Positions 33,662 through 43,604 of a stretch of DNA of 64,000 bases are shown here, one piece after another. The DNA lies in NCBI GenBank assembly GCA_002898315.1, contig BEHV01000004.1, positions 1-64,000 of the forward strand, read 5' to 3'. Source of the DNA: a bacterium HR19 (GTDB taxonomy: Bacteria; Calescibacteriota; Calescibacteriia; Calescibacteriales; Calescibacteriaceae). How positions within the stretch are numbered: the stretch's first letter is position 1; each line of letters begins with the position of its first letter. The notes below the pieces were generated by a model. The model had not been told where the DNA came from. It saw only the letters and a program-made list of their open reading frames with translations, and made no database searches. The translations under genes and the position numbers were made by a program.

Positions 33662-34726
33662 TTATCGGAGAAGGATTTTACGAAAATTTTTACAAAATGT
33701 AAGTATATCATTTTTTTTACCTACGCTAACTCTCAAAAATTCAGGAAATCCATAAGCAGTCATATCTCTCACAAATATTCCTTTTTTTCTTAATTCGTCT
33801 TTTATGTCTTTTTTCTTAACATGAAAGAAGATAAAGTTAGCCCATGAGCCAACAAAAAATATCCCCATCTCGGCGAAAAATTTTTCAAGAATCGTCATAC
33901 CTTCAAGATTATTTTTAAGTGTTTTCAAAACATGCTTTTTGTCAGATAGCGCTGACTCCCCCGCTAAAATAGCAAAATAATTGACATTAAACGGCGGTTT
34001 TATCTCACTTTCTATCTGATGAGAGAAAGAAGATATAAGATACCCCAACCTCACTCCTGCGAGTCCATAAACCTTTGAAAATGTTCTTGTAACAAAGATG
34101 TTATCTTTTTTTGATATGTGAAGAGCGCTTCTGTAATCATCTCCACGCCAGCCCTTTTTATTGAGAAAATAAGCAAACTCAAAATACGCTTCATCTGAAA
34201 GAACAAAAATCCCATCTCCACAGAGCTTCAAAAAACTCTCGTAATCTCTGAACGGAATTATCTTACCCGTTGGATTGATAGGATTTGAAAAACAGATAAT
34301 AGCGGGCTTATTTTTTCTGGCTACATCAAGAATGCCTTCTAAATCATAGCAGTAATCTTTGAGTTTCACTTTGACAACGTTCAACCCAAGAGCCCTTGCA
34401 CAATACTCATAAAAAGCAAAAGTTCCCTCCCCTGTTATAACCGAAAGGTCTGGATACTTTTTCATCAGAAACTTGAAAACAAACTCAATCGTCTCATCTG
34501 AACCATTCCCAAAAACAATATGTCTCTCATCAACATTTATGCCCTGATTAGCCAAAACCTTTACAAGCTTCTTTTTCAGCTTAGAGTAATCAGAAGGATA
34601 AAAATTAGCATTTTTCAGGGCTAACCTCAATCTCTTCAACGCAAGAGGAGAAGGACCAAATGGATTTATATTCGAGTTCAGAAAAATCCCCTTACCCGAA
34701 TACTTTTCTGCGAAAGGATAACCCAT
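33662..34726 (-). CDS. hisC: Histidinol-phosphate aminotransferase (HisC family)
   Basis: HisC transaminates imidazole-acetol phosphate to histidinol phosphate with PLP. The 354-residue class-I fold protein has the substrate-binding LNSNINPFGPS near 16, GNGSDETIEF near 75, FSNPINPTGK near 147, SDEAYFEFAYF near 175 and the PLP-Lys motif RTFSKVYGLAGVRLGY near 215. The related enzymes CobD and tyrosine aminotransferases share this fold; the best match is HisC. No other his gene is seen here. It lies close to the sigma factor on the same strand. Confidence 0.88.
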   Translation of the reverse strand: MGYPFAEKYSGKGIFLNSNINPFGPSPLALKRLRLALKNANFYPSDYSKLKKKLVKVLANQGINVDERHIVFGNGSDETIEFVFKFLMKKYPDLSVITGEGTFAFYEYCARALGLNVVKVKLKDYCYDLEGILDVARKNKPAIICFSNPINPTGKIIPFRDYESFLKLCGDGIFVLSDEAYFEFAYFLNKKGWRGDDYRSALHISKKDNIFVTRTFSKVYGLAGVRLGYLISSFSHQIESEIKPPFNVNYFAILAGESALSDKKHVLKTLKNNLEGMTILEKFFAEMGIFFVGSWANFIFFHVKKKDIKDELRKKGIFVRDMTAYGFPEFLRVSVGKKNDILTFCKNFRKILLR

Positions 34727-34756
34727 AAGTTCTATTTTTATTCAAGGGTTTTGAAG

Positions 34757-37411
34757 TTATGTTTTTGATAGCTTCTTACGACTGCGTTCCAGAATTTTTC
34801 TGAGAACATAAGGTAAAATACCCCCGTGCTTTATATATTCAAGCTCAACCTTTGTATTCACCTTTGCAATAACTTTGATTTTCTCCACCGAACCATCTTC
34901 ACGAATCATTTCAATCTCCAACTCTTTACCCGGCTCAATCTGAGATAATGGGATATTGAAAACCTCTTTTCCCGTGAGTTTGAGTTCATTTGATGATCTA
35001 TCTTTGAGTTGAAGTGGAACAACTCCCATACACACGAGATTGCTTCTATGAATTGTCTCAAAGCTTTCTGCTATTACTGCTTTTACACCGAGAAGTTGAG
35101 TTCCCTTTGCAGCCCAATCACGAGAGCTTCCCGCTCCATATTCCTTACCAGCTACAACCAAAAGAGGAATGTTATTTTTCTTATAAAGTTCTGATGCTTC
35201 AAAAACAGAAAGCTCTTTTTCTCCTAAAAACAAAGTATATCCCCCTTCTTTTGTCCCACCAAGAAGGAGATTTTTCAATCTTGTATTGGCAAAAGTTCCC
35301 CTGACCATAACCTCCCAGTTTCCTCTTCTTGCTCCATAAGTGTTGAAATCCTCCTTTTTCACACCGCGTTCAAGAAGATACCTTCCAGCAGGAGAGTTTT
35401 CAGGAATAGAGCCAGCAGGAGAAATATGATCTGTTGTGATGGTATCTCCAAGCCACAGAAGAACTCTTGCTCCCGATATATCTTCAACAGGTTTTGGTTC
35501 ATCTGAAAAATCATCAAAAAAAGGCGGGGGCTTTATATATGTTGAGTTTGGGTCCCACTCAAATGTATCCCCTTGCGGAGATGGAAGGGACTTCCAATCT
35601 TCATTTCCCTCAAAAATGTTTGAGTACTTTTCTCTGAAAAGCTCTGGAGAGACCTCACTCATACACTCTCTTATCTCCTCATCTGATGGCCATATATCTT
35701 TTAGAAAGACGGGGAAGCCATTAGGGTCAAAGCCAACCGGCTCCTCGTAAGGGTCAATTATTTTTCCCGCAAGAGCAAAGGCGACAACAAGTGGAGGAGA
35801 CATAAGGAAGTTAGACCTTGCCATAAGATGAATTCTCGCTTCAAAATTTCTGTTCCCGCTTAAAACCGCAACGCAGTTCAAATTATTTTGACGGATCGCT
35901 TCCTCAATCTTTGAGTTTATAGGTCCCGAGTTTCCGATACAAACTGTACATCCATAACCTGTTATATGAAATCCCAACGCTTCAAGGTAAGGTAAAAGTT
36001 TCAACCTTTTGAGGTATTCTGTAACAACGCGTGAGCCCGGAGCATTTGATGTTTTGACCCAAGGAGGGGTCCTCAGACCTCTTTCAACAGCTTTTTTAGC
36101 AAGGAGTCCAGCACCTATCATGAGGTAAGGATTAGATGTGTTCGTGCAACTTGTTATAGCAGATATTATTATTGAGCCATCTCTGATTTTATATTTCCCC
36201 CCATCTAATTCAACCTCTACCTCCTTTGGCTCACGACCCAAAGTTTCATAAAATCTTTTCTTTATGTCCTTCAGCTCTACCTTATCGTGAGGACGAGAGG
36301 GACCGGCAACCGTTGGTTCAATCTCTGAAAGATCTACTTCAACAACTTCATCATACTCTACAATATCAGAATCAGAGTAATCTTGAAACAGCATGTTCTC
36401 TTTGAGATACGCCGAAACAATCTCAATATGTTTCTTTGGTCTACCCGTAAGGTAAAGGTAATTTATTGTCTCTTGGTCTACCGGAAAAAAGGCACACCTT
36501 GCACCATACTCAGGGCACATATTTGATACGGTTGCTCTATCGGCAAGCGAAAGGTTCTTTAGCCCTTCACCGAAAAACTCCACAAATTTATCAACTACTC
36601 CTTTTTTCCTGAGAGTGTGAGTCAAATAAAGCACTATATCTGTTGAGGTTATATAAGGTTTTGGTTTTCCCTTCAATCTTACTCCGACAACCTCGGGAAT
36701 TGCGATATAGTATGGTTCCCCGAGCATAACTGCTTCTGCTTCTATACCACCCACACCCCAGCCCAAAACTCCAAGAGCATTTATCATCGTGGTATGAGAA
36801 TCAGTACCAAGCAGAGTATCTGGAAAGAGGACTTTGCTTTTGCCGTATTTTTGCACAATAACAACATCGGCAAGGAACTCCAAGTTGACCTGATGAATTA
36901 TGCCGGCACCCGGCGGTATAACTCTGAAATTTTTAAAAGCGTTTTGCGCCCACTTCAAAAAAATATATCTTTCCCTATTTCTCTCAAACTCTTTTTTTAT
37001 GTTAAGTTCAAGAGCAAAGGATGAACCAAAGTAATCAACCTGAACAGAATGATCTATCACAAGGTCGCACCTTTTTATTGGATTTATTATCTTCGGGTCG
37101 TATCCCATTTTTTTCACTGTATCTCTCATCACTGCTAAATCTGTAATGAGTGGTATTCCTGTAAAATCTTGCAATATAACTCTTTCTGGATAGAATGGGA
37201 TTTCCTGCCCTATCTTTCTTTCAATCAGAGAGTCAATATGACTTTTTTCTACAACTTTTCCACTATCTTTTATGTGATAGCGGATCAGGTTTTCAAGGAG
37301 GACTCGCAAAGAGAAAGGGAGTTTTTTAATTTTATCTTCGCCAAAAACCCTGAGCGAAAAGAACTTATACTCTTTGCCATCTATAAAAACACTTCTTTCA
37401 GCTTCAAACAT
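34757..37411 (-). CDS. acnA: Aconitate hydratase A
   Basis: Aconitase interconverts citrate and isocitrate via a 4Fe-4S cluster. The protein is about 884 residues. The cluster cysteines are visible in AITSCTNTSNP and GYGCTVCIGNSGP. The substrate block DTLLGTDSHTTMINALGVLGWGVGG lies near 195-220 (here quoted in part: GTDSHTTMINALG), and GKEYGAGSSRDWAAKG in the C-terminal swivel domain. I chose the ATG at 37411 (MFEAERSVF...) since it gives a normal AcnA N-terminus; ATGs at 37420 and 37477 are in frame. A TAAAAT box ends seven bases before 37411. No other TCA-cycle gene is near. Confidence 0.95.
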   Translation of the reverse strand: MFEAERSVFIDGKEYKFFSLRVFGEDKIKKLPFSLRVLLENLIRYHIKDSGKVVEKSHIDSLIERKIGQEIPFYPERVILQDFTGIPLITDLAVMRDTVKKMGYDPKIINPIKRCDLVIDHSVQVDYFGSSFALELNIKKEFERNRERYIFLKWAQNAFKNFRVIPPGAGIIHQVNLEFLADVVIVQKYGKSKVLFPDTLLGTDSHTTMINALGVLGWGVGGIEAEAVMLGEPYYIAIPEVVGVRLKGKPKPYITSTDIVLYLTHTLRKKGVVDKFVEFFGEGLKNLSLADRATVSNMCPEYGARCAFFPVDQETINYLYLTGRPKKHIEIVSAYLKENMLFQDYSDSDIVEYDEVVEVDLSEIEPTVAGPSRPHDKVELKDIKKRFYETLGREPKEVEVELDGGKYKIRDGSIIISAITSCTNTSNPYLMIGAGLLAKKAVERGLRTPPWVKTSNAPGSRVVTEYLKRLKLLPYLEALGFHITGYGCTVCIGNSGPINSKIEEAIRQNNLNCVAVLSGNRNFEARIHLMARSNFLMSPPLVVAFALAGKIIDPYEEPVGFDPNGFPVFLKDIWPSDEEIRECMSEVSPELFREKYSNIFEGNEDWKSLPSPQGDTFEWDPNSTYIKPPPFFDDFSDEPKPVEDISGARVLLWLGDTITTDHISPAGSIPENSPAGRYLLERGVKKEDFNTYGARRGNWEVMVRGTFANTRLKNLLLGGTKEGGYTLFLGEKELSVFEASELYKKNNIPLLVVAGKEYGAGSSRDWAAKGTQLLGVKAVIAESFETIHRSNLVCMGVVPLQLKDRSSNELKLTGKEVFNIPLSQIEPGKELEIEMIREDGSVEKIKVIAKVNTKVELEYIKHGGILPYVLRKILERSRKKLSKT

Positions 37412-37585
37412 ATAAACCATTTTAAGAACATAAAAAGAGGTTTGATTAAAAGCAGAAAAATGAGAAAAAGAACTCAAAGCCCAAGGAGAACAATCTGATA
37501 AAAAAAATTCTCAAATAGAAAGATTTTGCATTTTTTCAAAAATACTTTTCTTCCAAAAAAATTTTATAAATTATTATTGAACACA

Positions 37586-37596
37586 AAAGGAGGTGA
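37586..37596 (+). promoter_or_regulatory. Consensus Shine-Dalgarno site that fixes the peroxidase start
   Basis: AAAGGAGGTGA is a perfect match to the 16S anti-SD. It lies seven bases before the GTG at 37604, showing that this GTG, not an upstream ATG at 37526, begins the gene. The 26 codons before it would also precede the signal peptide and make no sense. Confidence 0.85.
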
Positions 37597-37603
37597 GCAA
37601 GCC

Positions 37604-38701
37604 GTGAAAGAGTTAAATAAAAGGAGTTTAAAAATCGGAGTGGCATTCCTTTTTTTTCTGGTTCTGATATCTTTACCAAAATTATCTGGAACCCAAGAAA
37701 GCGATAAAGATAAAGCTCTTTTAGAAAGAGCGAAAACATTTTTCTCTCCGCTACCGAATATAGTTGATAACCCTGAAAACAGAGTGACTCCCGAGAAAGT
37801 GAAGCTCGGGAAGATGCTTTACTTTGACCCCCGACTCTCAAAAAGCGGATTTATCTCATGCAACTCGTGCCACAACTTAGCCTCCTATGGTGTAGATAAC
37901 CTGCCAACATCAATAGGACACAGGTGGCAGTTAGGTCCCCGCAACGCCCCATCTGTCTTCAATTCTGCTCTGCATATAGCACAATTTTGGGATGGCAGAG
38001 CAAAAGACCTTGAAGAACAAGCAAAAGGTCCTATCTTGAACCCAAAAGAAATGGCTTCACCATCAGAGGACTTTGTGGTAGAAAGAATAAAATCAATCCC
38101 GGAGTATGTTGAGCTCTTCAAAAAAGCTTTCCCAGAAGATAAAGACCCTATAAACTACAATAATATAGCAAAGGCAATAGCTGCATTTGAAAGAACTCTG
38201 CTCACACCATCAAGATTTGACAAATTCCTACAAGGCGATCTCAACGCTCTTACAGATGAAGAAAAGGAAGGACTAAAACTTTTCATTGAGGTCGGATGTA
38301 TAACCTGCCACAGAGGTGTAGCAGTAGGAGGAGAGATGTTCCAAAAATTCGGAATAGTCAAACCATACTTTGAAGTCATAAAATACAAAGATAAAAAGAA
38401 CATAGATAAAGGAAGATATGAAATAACAAAGAACGAGGGAGATAAATATGTTTTCAAGGTTCCCTCTTTGAGAAATGTTTCAAGAACTTACCCGTATTTT
38501 CACGATGGTTCGGTATGGTCTCTTGAAGAAGCAGTCAGAATAATGGCGGAGATTCAACTTGGGAGAAAGCTACAAGATGAAGAGGTCAAAAAAATAGTCG
38601 CGTTTTTAAAATCGCTTGAAGGAGAAATACCACAATCTGCGCTTGAGCTGCCGGTTCTCCCACCTTCAACAGAAAAGACATCAAAACCAGATGTGAAATA
38701 A
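37604..38701 (+). CDS. Di-haem cytochrome c peroxidase (MauG/CcpA family)
   Basis: The 365-residue periplasmic protein reduces hydrogen peroxide using cytochrome c electrons. From the GTG at 37604 it begins with a basic n-region and hydrophobic core KIGVAFLFFLVLISLP, a Sec signal peptide. Two haem-binding CxxCH sites occur: CNSCH at 86-90 and CITCH near 233. KAIAAFERTLLTPSRFDKF and RNVSRTYPYFHDGS, near 180 and 290, are conserved blocks. The C-terminal 15 residues are Pro/Ser/Thr-rich. Gene stands alone between acnA (divergent) and the GT4 gene (convergent). Confidence 0.93.
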   Translation: MKELNKRSLKIGVAFLFFLVLISLPKLSGTQESDKDKALLERAKTFFSPLPNIVDNPENRVTPEKVKLGKMLYFDPRLSKSGFISCNSCHNLASYGVDNLPTSIGHRWQLGPRNAPSVFNSALHIAQFWDGRAKDLEEQAKGPILNPKEMASPSEDFVVERIKSIPEYVELFKKAFPEDKDPINYNNIAKAIAAFERTLLTPSRFDKFLQGDLNALTDEEKEGLKLFIEVGCITCHRGVAVGGEMFQKFGIVKPYFEVIKYKDKKNIDKGRYEITKNEGDKYVFKVPSLRNVSRTYPYFHDGSVWSLEEAVRIMAEIQLGRKLQDEEVKKIVAFLKSLEGEIPQSALELPVLPPSTEKTSKPDVK

Positions 38702-38714
38702 AAAAATTACAAAG

Positions 38715-39818
38715 TTAAAGATTTAATAAAAAGTTGTAAAACTCTTCTGATACCCGGTTCCAGGTTTTATCTCTGGCAAAATTTTTCCCTAAAATTCCAA
38801 GAGAAAATCGCAGTTCCTTGTTCAGAATAAGTTCTTTTATCTTCTCTGCAAGGTCATCGGCAGAATTTCGCTTGAAAGTCAAGCAAAAGTGTTTCGCCCA
38901 AGAGAAAACAGGAATATCGCTTACCACAGATGTTTTCCCAAAAGAAGCTGATTCCAAAACAGATAGACCAAATCCCTCATAACGAGAAGGCAAAACCGAA
39001 AACATACACTTTGAGTAAATATGGCGCAAAAGAAATGGAGAGGAAACCCATCCATCAGAAATCTTCACCGGAAGATCATATTTTACTATCTCCTCAACAA
39101 TTTTTGGCTTATCCGGTCCATCACCAACAAAATAAAAATAAACATTTTTCTCTTTCAAGAAAGTTCTGAGTTTTCTTACAGCAGAAAGTAAAATATCAAT
39201 CCCTTTCATATACCACGAGAACCTTCCAGTATATAAAATGAAGTTGCTTTCTTCGGCTGATGAGAAGTTCAGATTTTCCTCATCTACTCCGCTCCAGATA
39301 ACAGCATATTTTTTGCGATTCTGAACTAATCTATCCCATCCAAATGCCTTCACAAGATATTCACTCATAAAGACACCACAATCGTAAATTTTGTTGTAGA
39401 ATTTTTCGTTCAACATAAAGGCAAAATTCAGTGGTAAAGGGAACCTCCTCAAAGCTTCTTTCCCTACATAAACCTGAAACTGTATAAGAGATTTTTTGTG
39501 AAATAGCGGAGAAAAAGACATGTAGAAAGGCGACTGGTCTTCAACTATAACATCAAAGTTCTTTGAATTTCTGGCAACAAAGTGCGGTAAGAGTATTGAG
39601 AACGAGAGCAGAGATGAGTAAGGAGATGAGGAGTTCCCGAGAAAGATGTTACGATACACTGATCTTACTTTTTCCGCTCCCGGAAAATTTCCAGAGAGGA
39701 AAAAAACTTCATTTCCTCTACTTGTAAGGAACTCGGAGAACTTATGAATTCTCAAAGCTCCTCCACCTGGAAGAAAAGTGCTTTGAGGGTGTCCATAAGA
39801 TATAAAAAGTATCCTCAT
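38715..39818 (-). CDS. GT4-family glycosyltransferase
   Basis: A 367-residue GT-B-fold glycosyltransferase: the first domain has SYGHPQSTFLPGGGALRIHK at 8-27, the linker WSGVDEENLN, and the donor site has LPSRYEGFGLSVLESASFGK near 285, an EX7E motif. No membrane helix. It stands three bases from rfbC on the same strand, so the two are probably expressed together. The activity fits assembly of a surface polysaccharide; the sugar is not identifiable. Confidence 0.9.
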   Translation of the reverse strand: MRILFISYGHPQSTFLPGGGALRIHKFSEFLTSRGNEVFFLSGNFPGAEKVRSVYRNIFLGNSSSPYSSLLSFSILLPHFVARNSKNFDVIVEDQSPFYMSFSPLFHKKSLIQFQVYVGKEALRRFPLPLNFAFMLNEKFYNKIYDCGVFMSEYLVKAFGWDRLVQNRKKYAVIWSGVDEENLNFSSAEESNFILYTGRFSWYMKGIDILLSAVRKLRTFLKEKNVYFYFVGDGPDKPKIVEEIVKYDLPVKISDGWVSSPFLLRHIYSKCMFSVLPSRYEGFGLSVLESASFGKTSVVSDIPVFSWAKHFCLTFKRNSADDLAEKIKELILNKELRFSLGILGKNFARDKTWNRVSEEFYNFLLNL

Positions 39819-39821
39819 ATT

Positions 39822-40382
39822 TTATTTTGGTTCTGATGAGTAGAAAAAATTTATCTCAGCATCTTTCAGAAAAGGGAAATTTTTATCTTTTTGAGATAGT
39901 ATTGGATTTTCTATTGGCCAATCAATTGAGATTTCTGGGTCATTCCATCTTATACCTCTTTCAGCGGACGGATTATAGATTTGGGTTACTTTGTAAATTA
40001 TTTCAGAGTCCTCAAGGGCTAAAAATGCATGTCCAAATCCTGGGGGTATCCATATCATTTTTTTATTTTCAGCGGAGAGCTCAACTGCAACATACTTTTT
40101 GAACCAAGGTGAGCCGATTCTGAGGTCAACCGCGACATCAAGCACCCTACCTCTTATACATCTTACAAGTTTTCCTTGCGAGTGGGGTTCAAGTTGATAG
40201 TGAATACCCCTCAGGACTCCTTTTTTTGAGTATGAGTGATTGTCTTGTTTGAACTCGTATGCGATTCCGTTTTCTGAAAACACATCTTTTCTGTAAAATT
40301 CCATAAAAAAACCTCTCTCATCTTCAAAGACGCTCGGCTCTATTATTATAACATCTGGGATATGAGTTTTTATGAATTTCAT
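39822..40382 (-). CDS. rfbC: dTDP-4-dehydrorhamnose 3,5-epimerase
   Basis: RfbC (RmlC) epimerises the keto sugar in dTDP-L-rhamnose synthesis. The 186-residue cupin protein has FEDERGFFMEFYRKDVF at 20-36, FKQDNHSYSKKGVLRG then IHYQLEPHSQGKLVRCIRG near 43-80 with the catalytic His, and IWIPPGFGHAFLAL near 114. RfbA, RfbB and RfbD are not adjacent. The presence of RfbC points to rhamnose in the surface glycan built by the neighbouring transferases. Confidence 0.95.
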   Translation of the reverse strand: MKFIKTHIPDVIIIEPSVFEDERGFFMEFYRKDVFSENGIAYEFKQDNHSYSKKGVLRGIHYQLEPHSQGKLVRCIRGRVLDVAVDLRIGSPWFKKYVAVELSAENKKMIWIPPGFGHAFLALEDSEIIYKVTQIYNPSAERGIRWNDPEISIDWPIENPILSQKDKNFPFLKDAEINFFYSSEPK

Positions 40383-40468
40383 ATTCTCTGATTAGTTTGA
40401 TATTATTTGTTGGGACTGATAGTAATTTTTTTGGTTTTAGCGGAAAAGTTTTAGAAAGTTAAAGAGGG

Positions 40469-40495
40469 AAGCCCCCTTCTTGGATTTGGGGGCTT
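40469..40495 (-). terminator. Hairpin downstream of khpA, probable terminator
   Basis: AAGCCCCC at 40469-40476 pairs perfectly with GGGGGCTT at 40488-40495, giving an eight-pair GC-rich stem with an 11-base loop. It starts 12 bases past the khpA stop on the minus strand. The T-rich run after it is imperfect (CCCTCTTT), so termination is likely but not certain. Confidence 0.55.
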
Positions 40496-40507
40496 GCCGA
40501 AAAAAAA

Positions 40508-40768
40508 TTAAGCTTCTGGTACTTCAAGTATTATTCTTTTGTTATATTTTGCGCTTGCAGCAGAAACAAGCGCTCTCATTGCCTTCACTATCCTTCCACC
40601 TTTACCTATGACCTTTCCAAGCTCCTCCTTATTTACCCTTAACTCTACGATAGCTGTTCTTTCACCCTCAACAAGGTTTACCTTTACATCGTTTTCCTTA
40701 TCAACTATTGTTTTCGCTATTTTCTCTATCATTTCTTTAACAGCATTTGCTGAGTTCGTTTCAGCCAT
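40508..40768 (-). CDS. khpA: KH-domain RNA-binding protein KhpA
   Basis: KhpA is a small RNA-binding protein that, with KhpB (Jag), influences translation and cell-wall growth. The 86-residue protein is a single KH domain with GKVIGKGGRIVKAMRALV near 51-68, holding the GxxG loop (GKGG at 55-58). GGGGAGGT lies eight bases before the ATG, one of the few strong ribosome sites here. Usual neighbours rpsP and rimM are absent. A strong hairpin follows the stop. Confidence 0.93.
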   Translation of the reverse strand: MAETNSANAVKEMIEKIAKTIVDKENDVKVNLVEGERTAIVELRVNKEELGKVIGKGGRIVKAMRALVSAASAKYNKRIILEVPEA

Positions 40769-40906
40769 AGCAGATTACCTCCCCTACTTTATTTATTTTT
40801 TATAAAACAAGCAAAAAATAATTATTCATTCGCTATTGGCAAAAGAATAAAACAAAAAAACTATCCAAAAAAGTAATTAGCAATTCATCTGAAGATAGAT
40901 AATTTC

Positions 40907-41635
40907 TCAAAATTTTTTGGGTTCAAAAATAGCAAATATTGAACTTCCCGGAATTTTCCCAGGCAGAATAATTCCTTCAACAAAAAAGAAAAAACCCACT
41001 AACCTATGGAGAAGTAAAAATAATGAACTTCCCGGTACAGACATTTTAGCACTTCTTCTTGATTTCAAAAGCATAATGGGTAGATACAGAGAATGGAAAA
41101 AATAACGCGAGAAAACAACGCTATATCCTGATAAATCAGCGTGTTCAGAGAGAGATTTTAATGTATATCTTCTTTTATGTCCTACATCGTCGTCAAATCT
41201 GCTCCACAGCTCCACTCTGGCAGGCACAGTTATATAAACGTACTTCAAGCTACGAAAAAATCTTCTTATCTCTGCAAGAAAGACAACAGGGTCATCAATA
41301 TGCTCTATAACATCAAAAAGGGAAACAGACCGAAACTGCTGTCTTTTTTCCTCCGGCAAAGAAAATATATCTCTTCCATAATAAAAATTTCCTTCACAAA
41401 GAGGAGTTGTATTTCCTAACTCTATTCCTTCAACATTCCAACCATGAGATTTCAGAAAGCATGTTACAACACCTCTGCCACAGCCAACATCTAAAAGTGG
41501 TTCTTGTCTGAACTTATTCATATAGTAGAGAATCACCCTGTTTCTCGCCCAGTTCCACCAATTATTTTCTATACCATCAGGATAAAGTAAAGAATACAGA
41601 GTATCAGAAAAAGTAGAGGAATCTCTCACACTCAT
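40907..41635 (-). CDS. SAM-dependent methyltransferase (Methyltransf_23 type)
   Basis: A 242-residue class I methyltransferase. The SAM motif LLDVGCGRGVVTCFLKSHGW is at about 46-65, followed by the second strand motif VEGIELG and SLFDVIEHIDDPVVFL near 105, typical of the ubiE/Methyltransf_23 group. Residues 150-165 hold a DDDVGHKRRY loop. Placed among glycan genes, it may methylate a sugar or lipid of the cell surface; the substrate is inferred only from position. Confidence 0.85.
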   Translation of the reverse strand: MSVRDSSTFSDTLYSLLYPDGIENNWWNWARNRVILYYMNKFRQEPLLDVGCGRGVVTCFLKSHGWNVEGIELGNTTPLCEGNFYYGRDIFSLPEEKRQQFRSVSLFDVIEHIDDPVVFLAEIRRFFRSLKYVYITVPARVELWSRFDDDVGHKRRYTLKSLSEHADLSGYSVVFSRYFFHSLYLPIMLLKSRRSAKMSVPGSSLFLLLHRLVGFFFFVEGIILPGKIPGSSIFAIFEPKKF

Positions 41636-41672
41636 CGGTTATTAATTTAATAAACTTGAAAAAATAAAAAAA

Positions 41673-43571
41673 TTATATTTTTATCCATCTTTCAAACCAA
41701 TAAGAAAGCGAAAAAATAGCAAATATCTTCCTTGAATTATTCTCTCTTTTCTGAACATGATTTTCAAATTCTTTTAACATAAACTTTTGGTATTCCTCCG
41801 ACAAAACACCGAACTTCCTGAGGTATCTACAAAGATTCATTATTTTTTCGTAGAAAATATCTTTGTATTCCAGTATCCAAAATGATATAGGAACAGCAAA
41901 ACCTTGCTTTTTTCTTCTCAAAATCTTTCCCGGCAACTTATCTTTCATCATACGCCTCAGAAGAAATTTCAGACCATCTAAGGTATAAAATGGTTTCACT
42001 TTCTGAAAAAAATTGAGAGAAAAAACAATATTTGCAATACTCTTTGTCAAAAAAGGAGTTCTGACTTCAAGAGAACAAAAAGAAGAAGCCCTATCTGTCT
42101 TAAAAAGAATATCATCTTGAAGGTAAATTTTCATATCAAGGTACATAGGTCTTGAAAAAAAATCAAAAATATAAGATTCATTATAAAAATCGTTCAGAAC
42201 ACCGCTGGCAAAATGTTTTTCTGTAGTGGAGTATCTTATGATGAAATTTATCTCTTCCGGAGAAAAGTATCGCATCCAGAAGTAATGCCTCTGCGGAAGG
42301 TTATAGAGGAGCCCGGATAAAAACCTTTTTACCTTGAAATCAAAGCTGAGATATTCAAAAGAAGCAGGAATAAATCGGGAAAGCGAACTTAAAAATTTGA
42401 TAAAACTTTGAGGGAAGATATATTTCAGTATCTCAGCTGGGATATGAGATATATATGTAGGGTATCCACCGAAAAGTTCGTCCCCACCATCACCAGAAAG
42501 CGCTACCTTGACCTTTGTGCGAGTGAGTTTGCTCAAAATATAAGTAGGAAGTATTGAGGAATCAGCAAATGGTTCATCAAGTTTATCAAAAATTTCAGGA
42601 ATAACCGAGAGCATGTCTTTTTGTTCCATTTTGAATTCGGTATGCTCTGTCCCGAAAAAATCAGCTACCTCCCTTGAAAATTCCGATTCATCATAAGAGC
42701 TTTCTGAAAAAGATATTGAAAAAGTTTTGGGTTTTGTAAATTCAGAGGCAACAGCTACAACAGAAGAAGAATCTATACCGCCCGAAAGAAAAATACCGAG
42801 TGGGACATCTGATATGAGCCGTCGTTTTACAGATTGCCTGAACTCATAATCCAAAACCTCCAGAGCAAAACGACTATTATTTATTTTCTCAAGCTTTCTT
42901 ATGTAAAAGTATCTTTCTACATCTAACCTCCATCTTTTTATGTCAAGTATGAGAAAGTACCCTGCTGGAAGTTTTTTTATTCCCGAAAAAGCGGAAAGAG
43001 GAGAAGGAATAAAACCGAAAAAGAGATATTCTTGCAACGCTTGAAAATCTGGTTGAGGTGAAAGAGAAGTTATATGAAATAAGACCTTCGGTTCAGATGA
43101 GAAGGCAAAAAAATTGGGACCAAAAGAGTAATAAAGAGGTTTTTCTCCAAAAGGATCGCGAGCAAGAAACAAAATTTCTTTTTCTCTATCGTAAAGAGCT
43201 ATTGCAAACATACCATCTAATTTATCTAACATATCTTTGGAGTAATCTTCCCAAAGATGAGGAATAACCTCTGAATCAGACCTGCTTACAAAAACGTGTT
43301 TGTGTTCAAGTTTTTCTCTGAGCCCAAGGAAATTGTATATTTCACCATTGAAAACCACAACAACTTTTTTATCTTCAGAAAAAACTGGTTGCTTTCCACA
43401 CTCTACATCAATAATACTCAGCCGATTCACTCCAAGAAAAATTTTCATATCACCAAGAGCAGATTCAAATATACCGGTTTCATCTGGACCACGATAAGAT
43501 ATTTGAGAAAGACCTTTTGAAAATCTTTCTCTATCGGCATAACGTGATATAACTCCCGCTATTCCGCACAT
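41673..43571 (-). CDS. asnB: Glutamine-hydrolysing asparagine synthetase
   Basis: AsnB transfers ammonia from glutamine to an aspartyl-adenylate. Residue 2 must be Cys in this family, so the start is the ATG at 43571 (MCGIAGV); a further in-frame ATG at 43595 would bury it. The glutaminase domain has RGPDETG and FNGEIYN; the synthetase domain has LGIFLSGGIDSSSVVA and ALSGDGGDELFGGY. At 632 residues it is of the longer AsnB/exosortase-associated type seen in polysaccharide loci. It lies between a methyltransferase and a GT2 gene, so it may amidate a sugar or peptide of the surface glycan instead of making asparagine. Confidence 0.93.
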   Translation of the reverse strand: MCGIAGVISRYADRERFSKGLSQISYRGPDETGIFESALGDMKIFLGVNRLSIIDVECGKQPVFSEDKKVVVVFNGEIYNFLGLREKLEHKHVFVSRSDSEVIPHLWEDYSKDMLDKLDGMFAIALYDREKEILFLARDPFGEKPLYYSFGPNFFAFSSEPKVLFHITSLSPQPDFQALQEYLFFGFIPSPLSAFSGIKKLPAGYFLILDIKRWRLDVERYFYIRKLEKINNSRFALEVLDYEFRQSVKRRLISDVPLGIFLSGGIDSSSVVAVASEFTKPKTFSISFSESSYDESEFSREVADFFGTEHTEFKMEQKDMLSVIPEIFDKLDEPFADSSILPTYILSKLTRTKVKVALSGDGGDELFGGYPTYISHIPAEILKYIFPQSFIKFLSSLSRFIPASFEYLSFDFKVKRFLSGLLYNLPQRHYFWMRYFSPEEINFIIRYSTTEKHFASGVLNDFYNESYIFDFFSRPMYLDMKIYLQDDILFKTDRASSFCSLEVRTPFLTKSIANIVFSLNFFQKVKPFYTLDGLKFLLRRMMKDKLPGKILRRKKQGFAVPISFWILEYKDIFYEKIMNLCRYLRKFGVLSEEYQKFMLKEFENHVQKRENNSRKIFAIFSLSYWFERWIKI

Positions 43572-43604
43572 AGCTTTAATGTAGTTTAAAAACAAAAAAT
43601 ATTC

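Noticed and set aside
37526-37603. Extended N-terminus of the peroxidase
   Set aside because: A perfect ribosome site stands before the GTG at 37604 and a signal peptide begins there.
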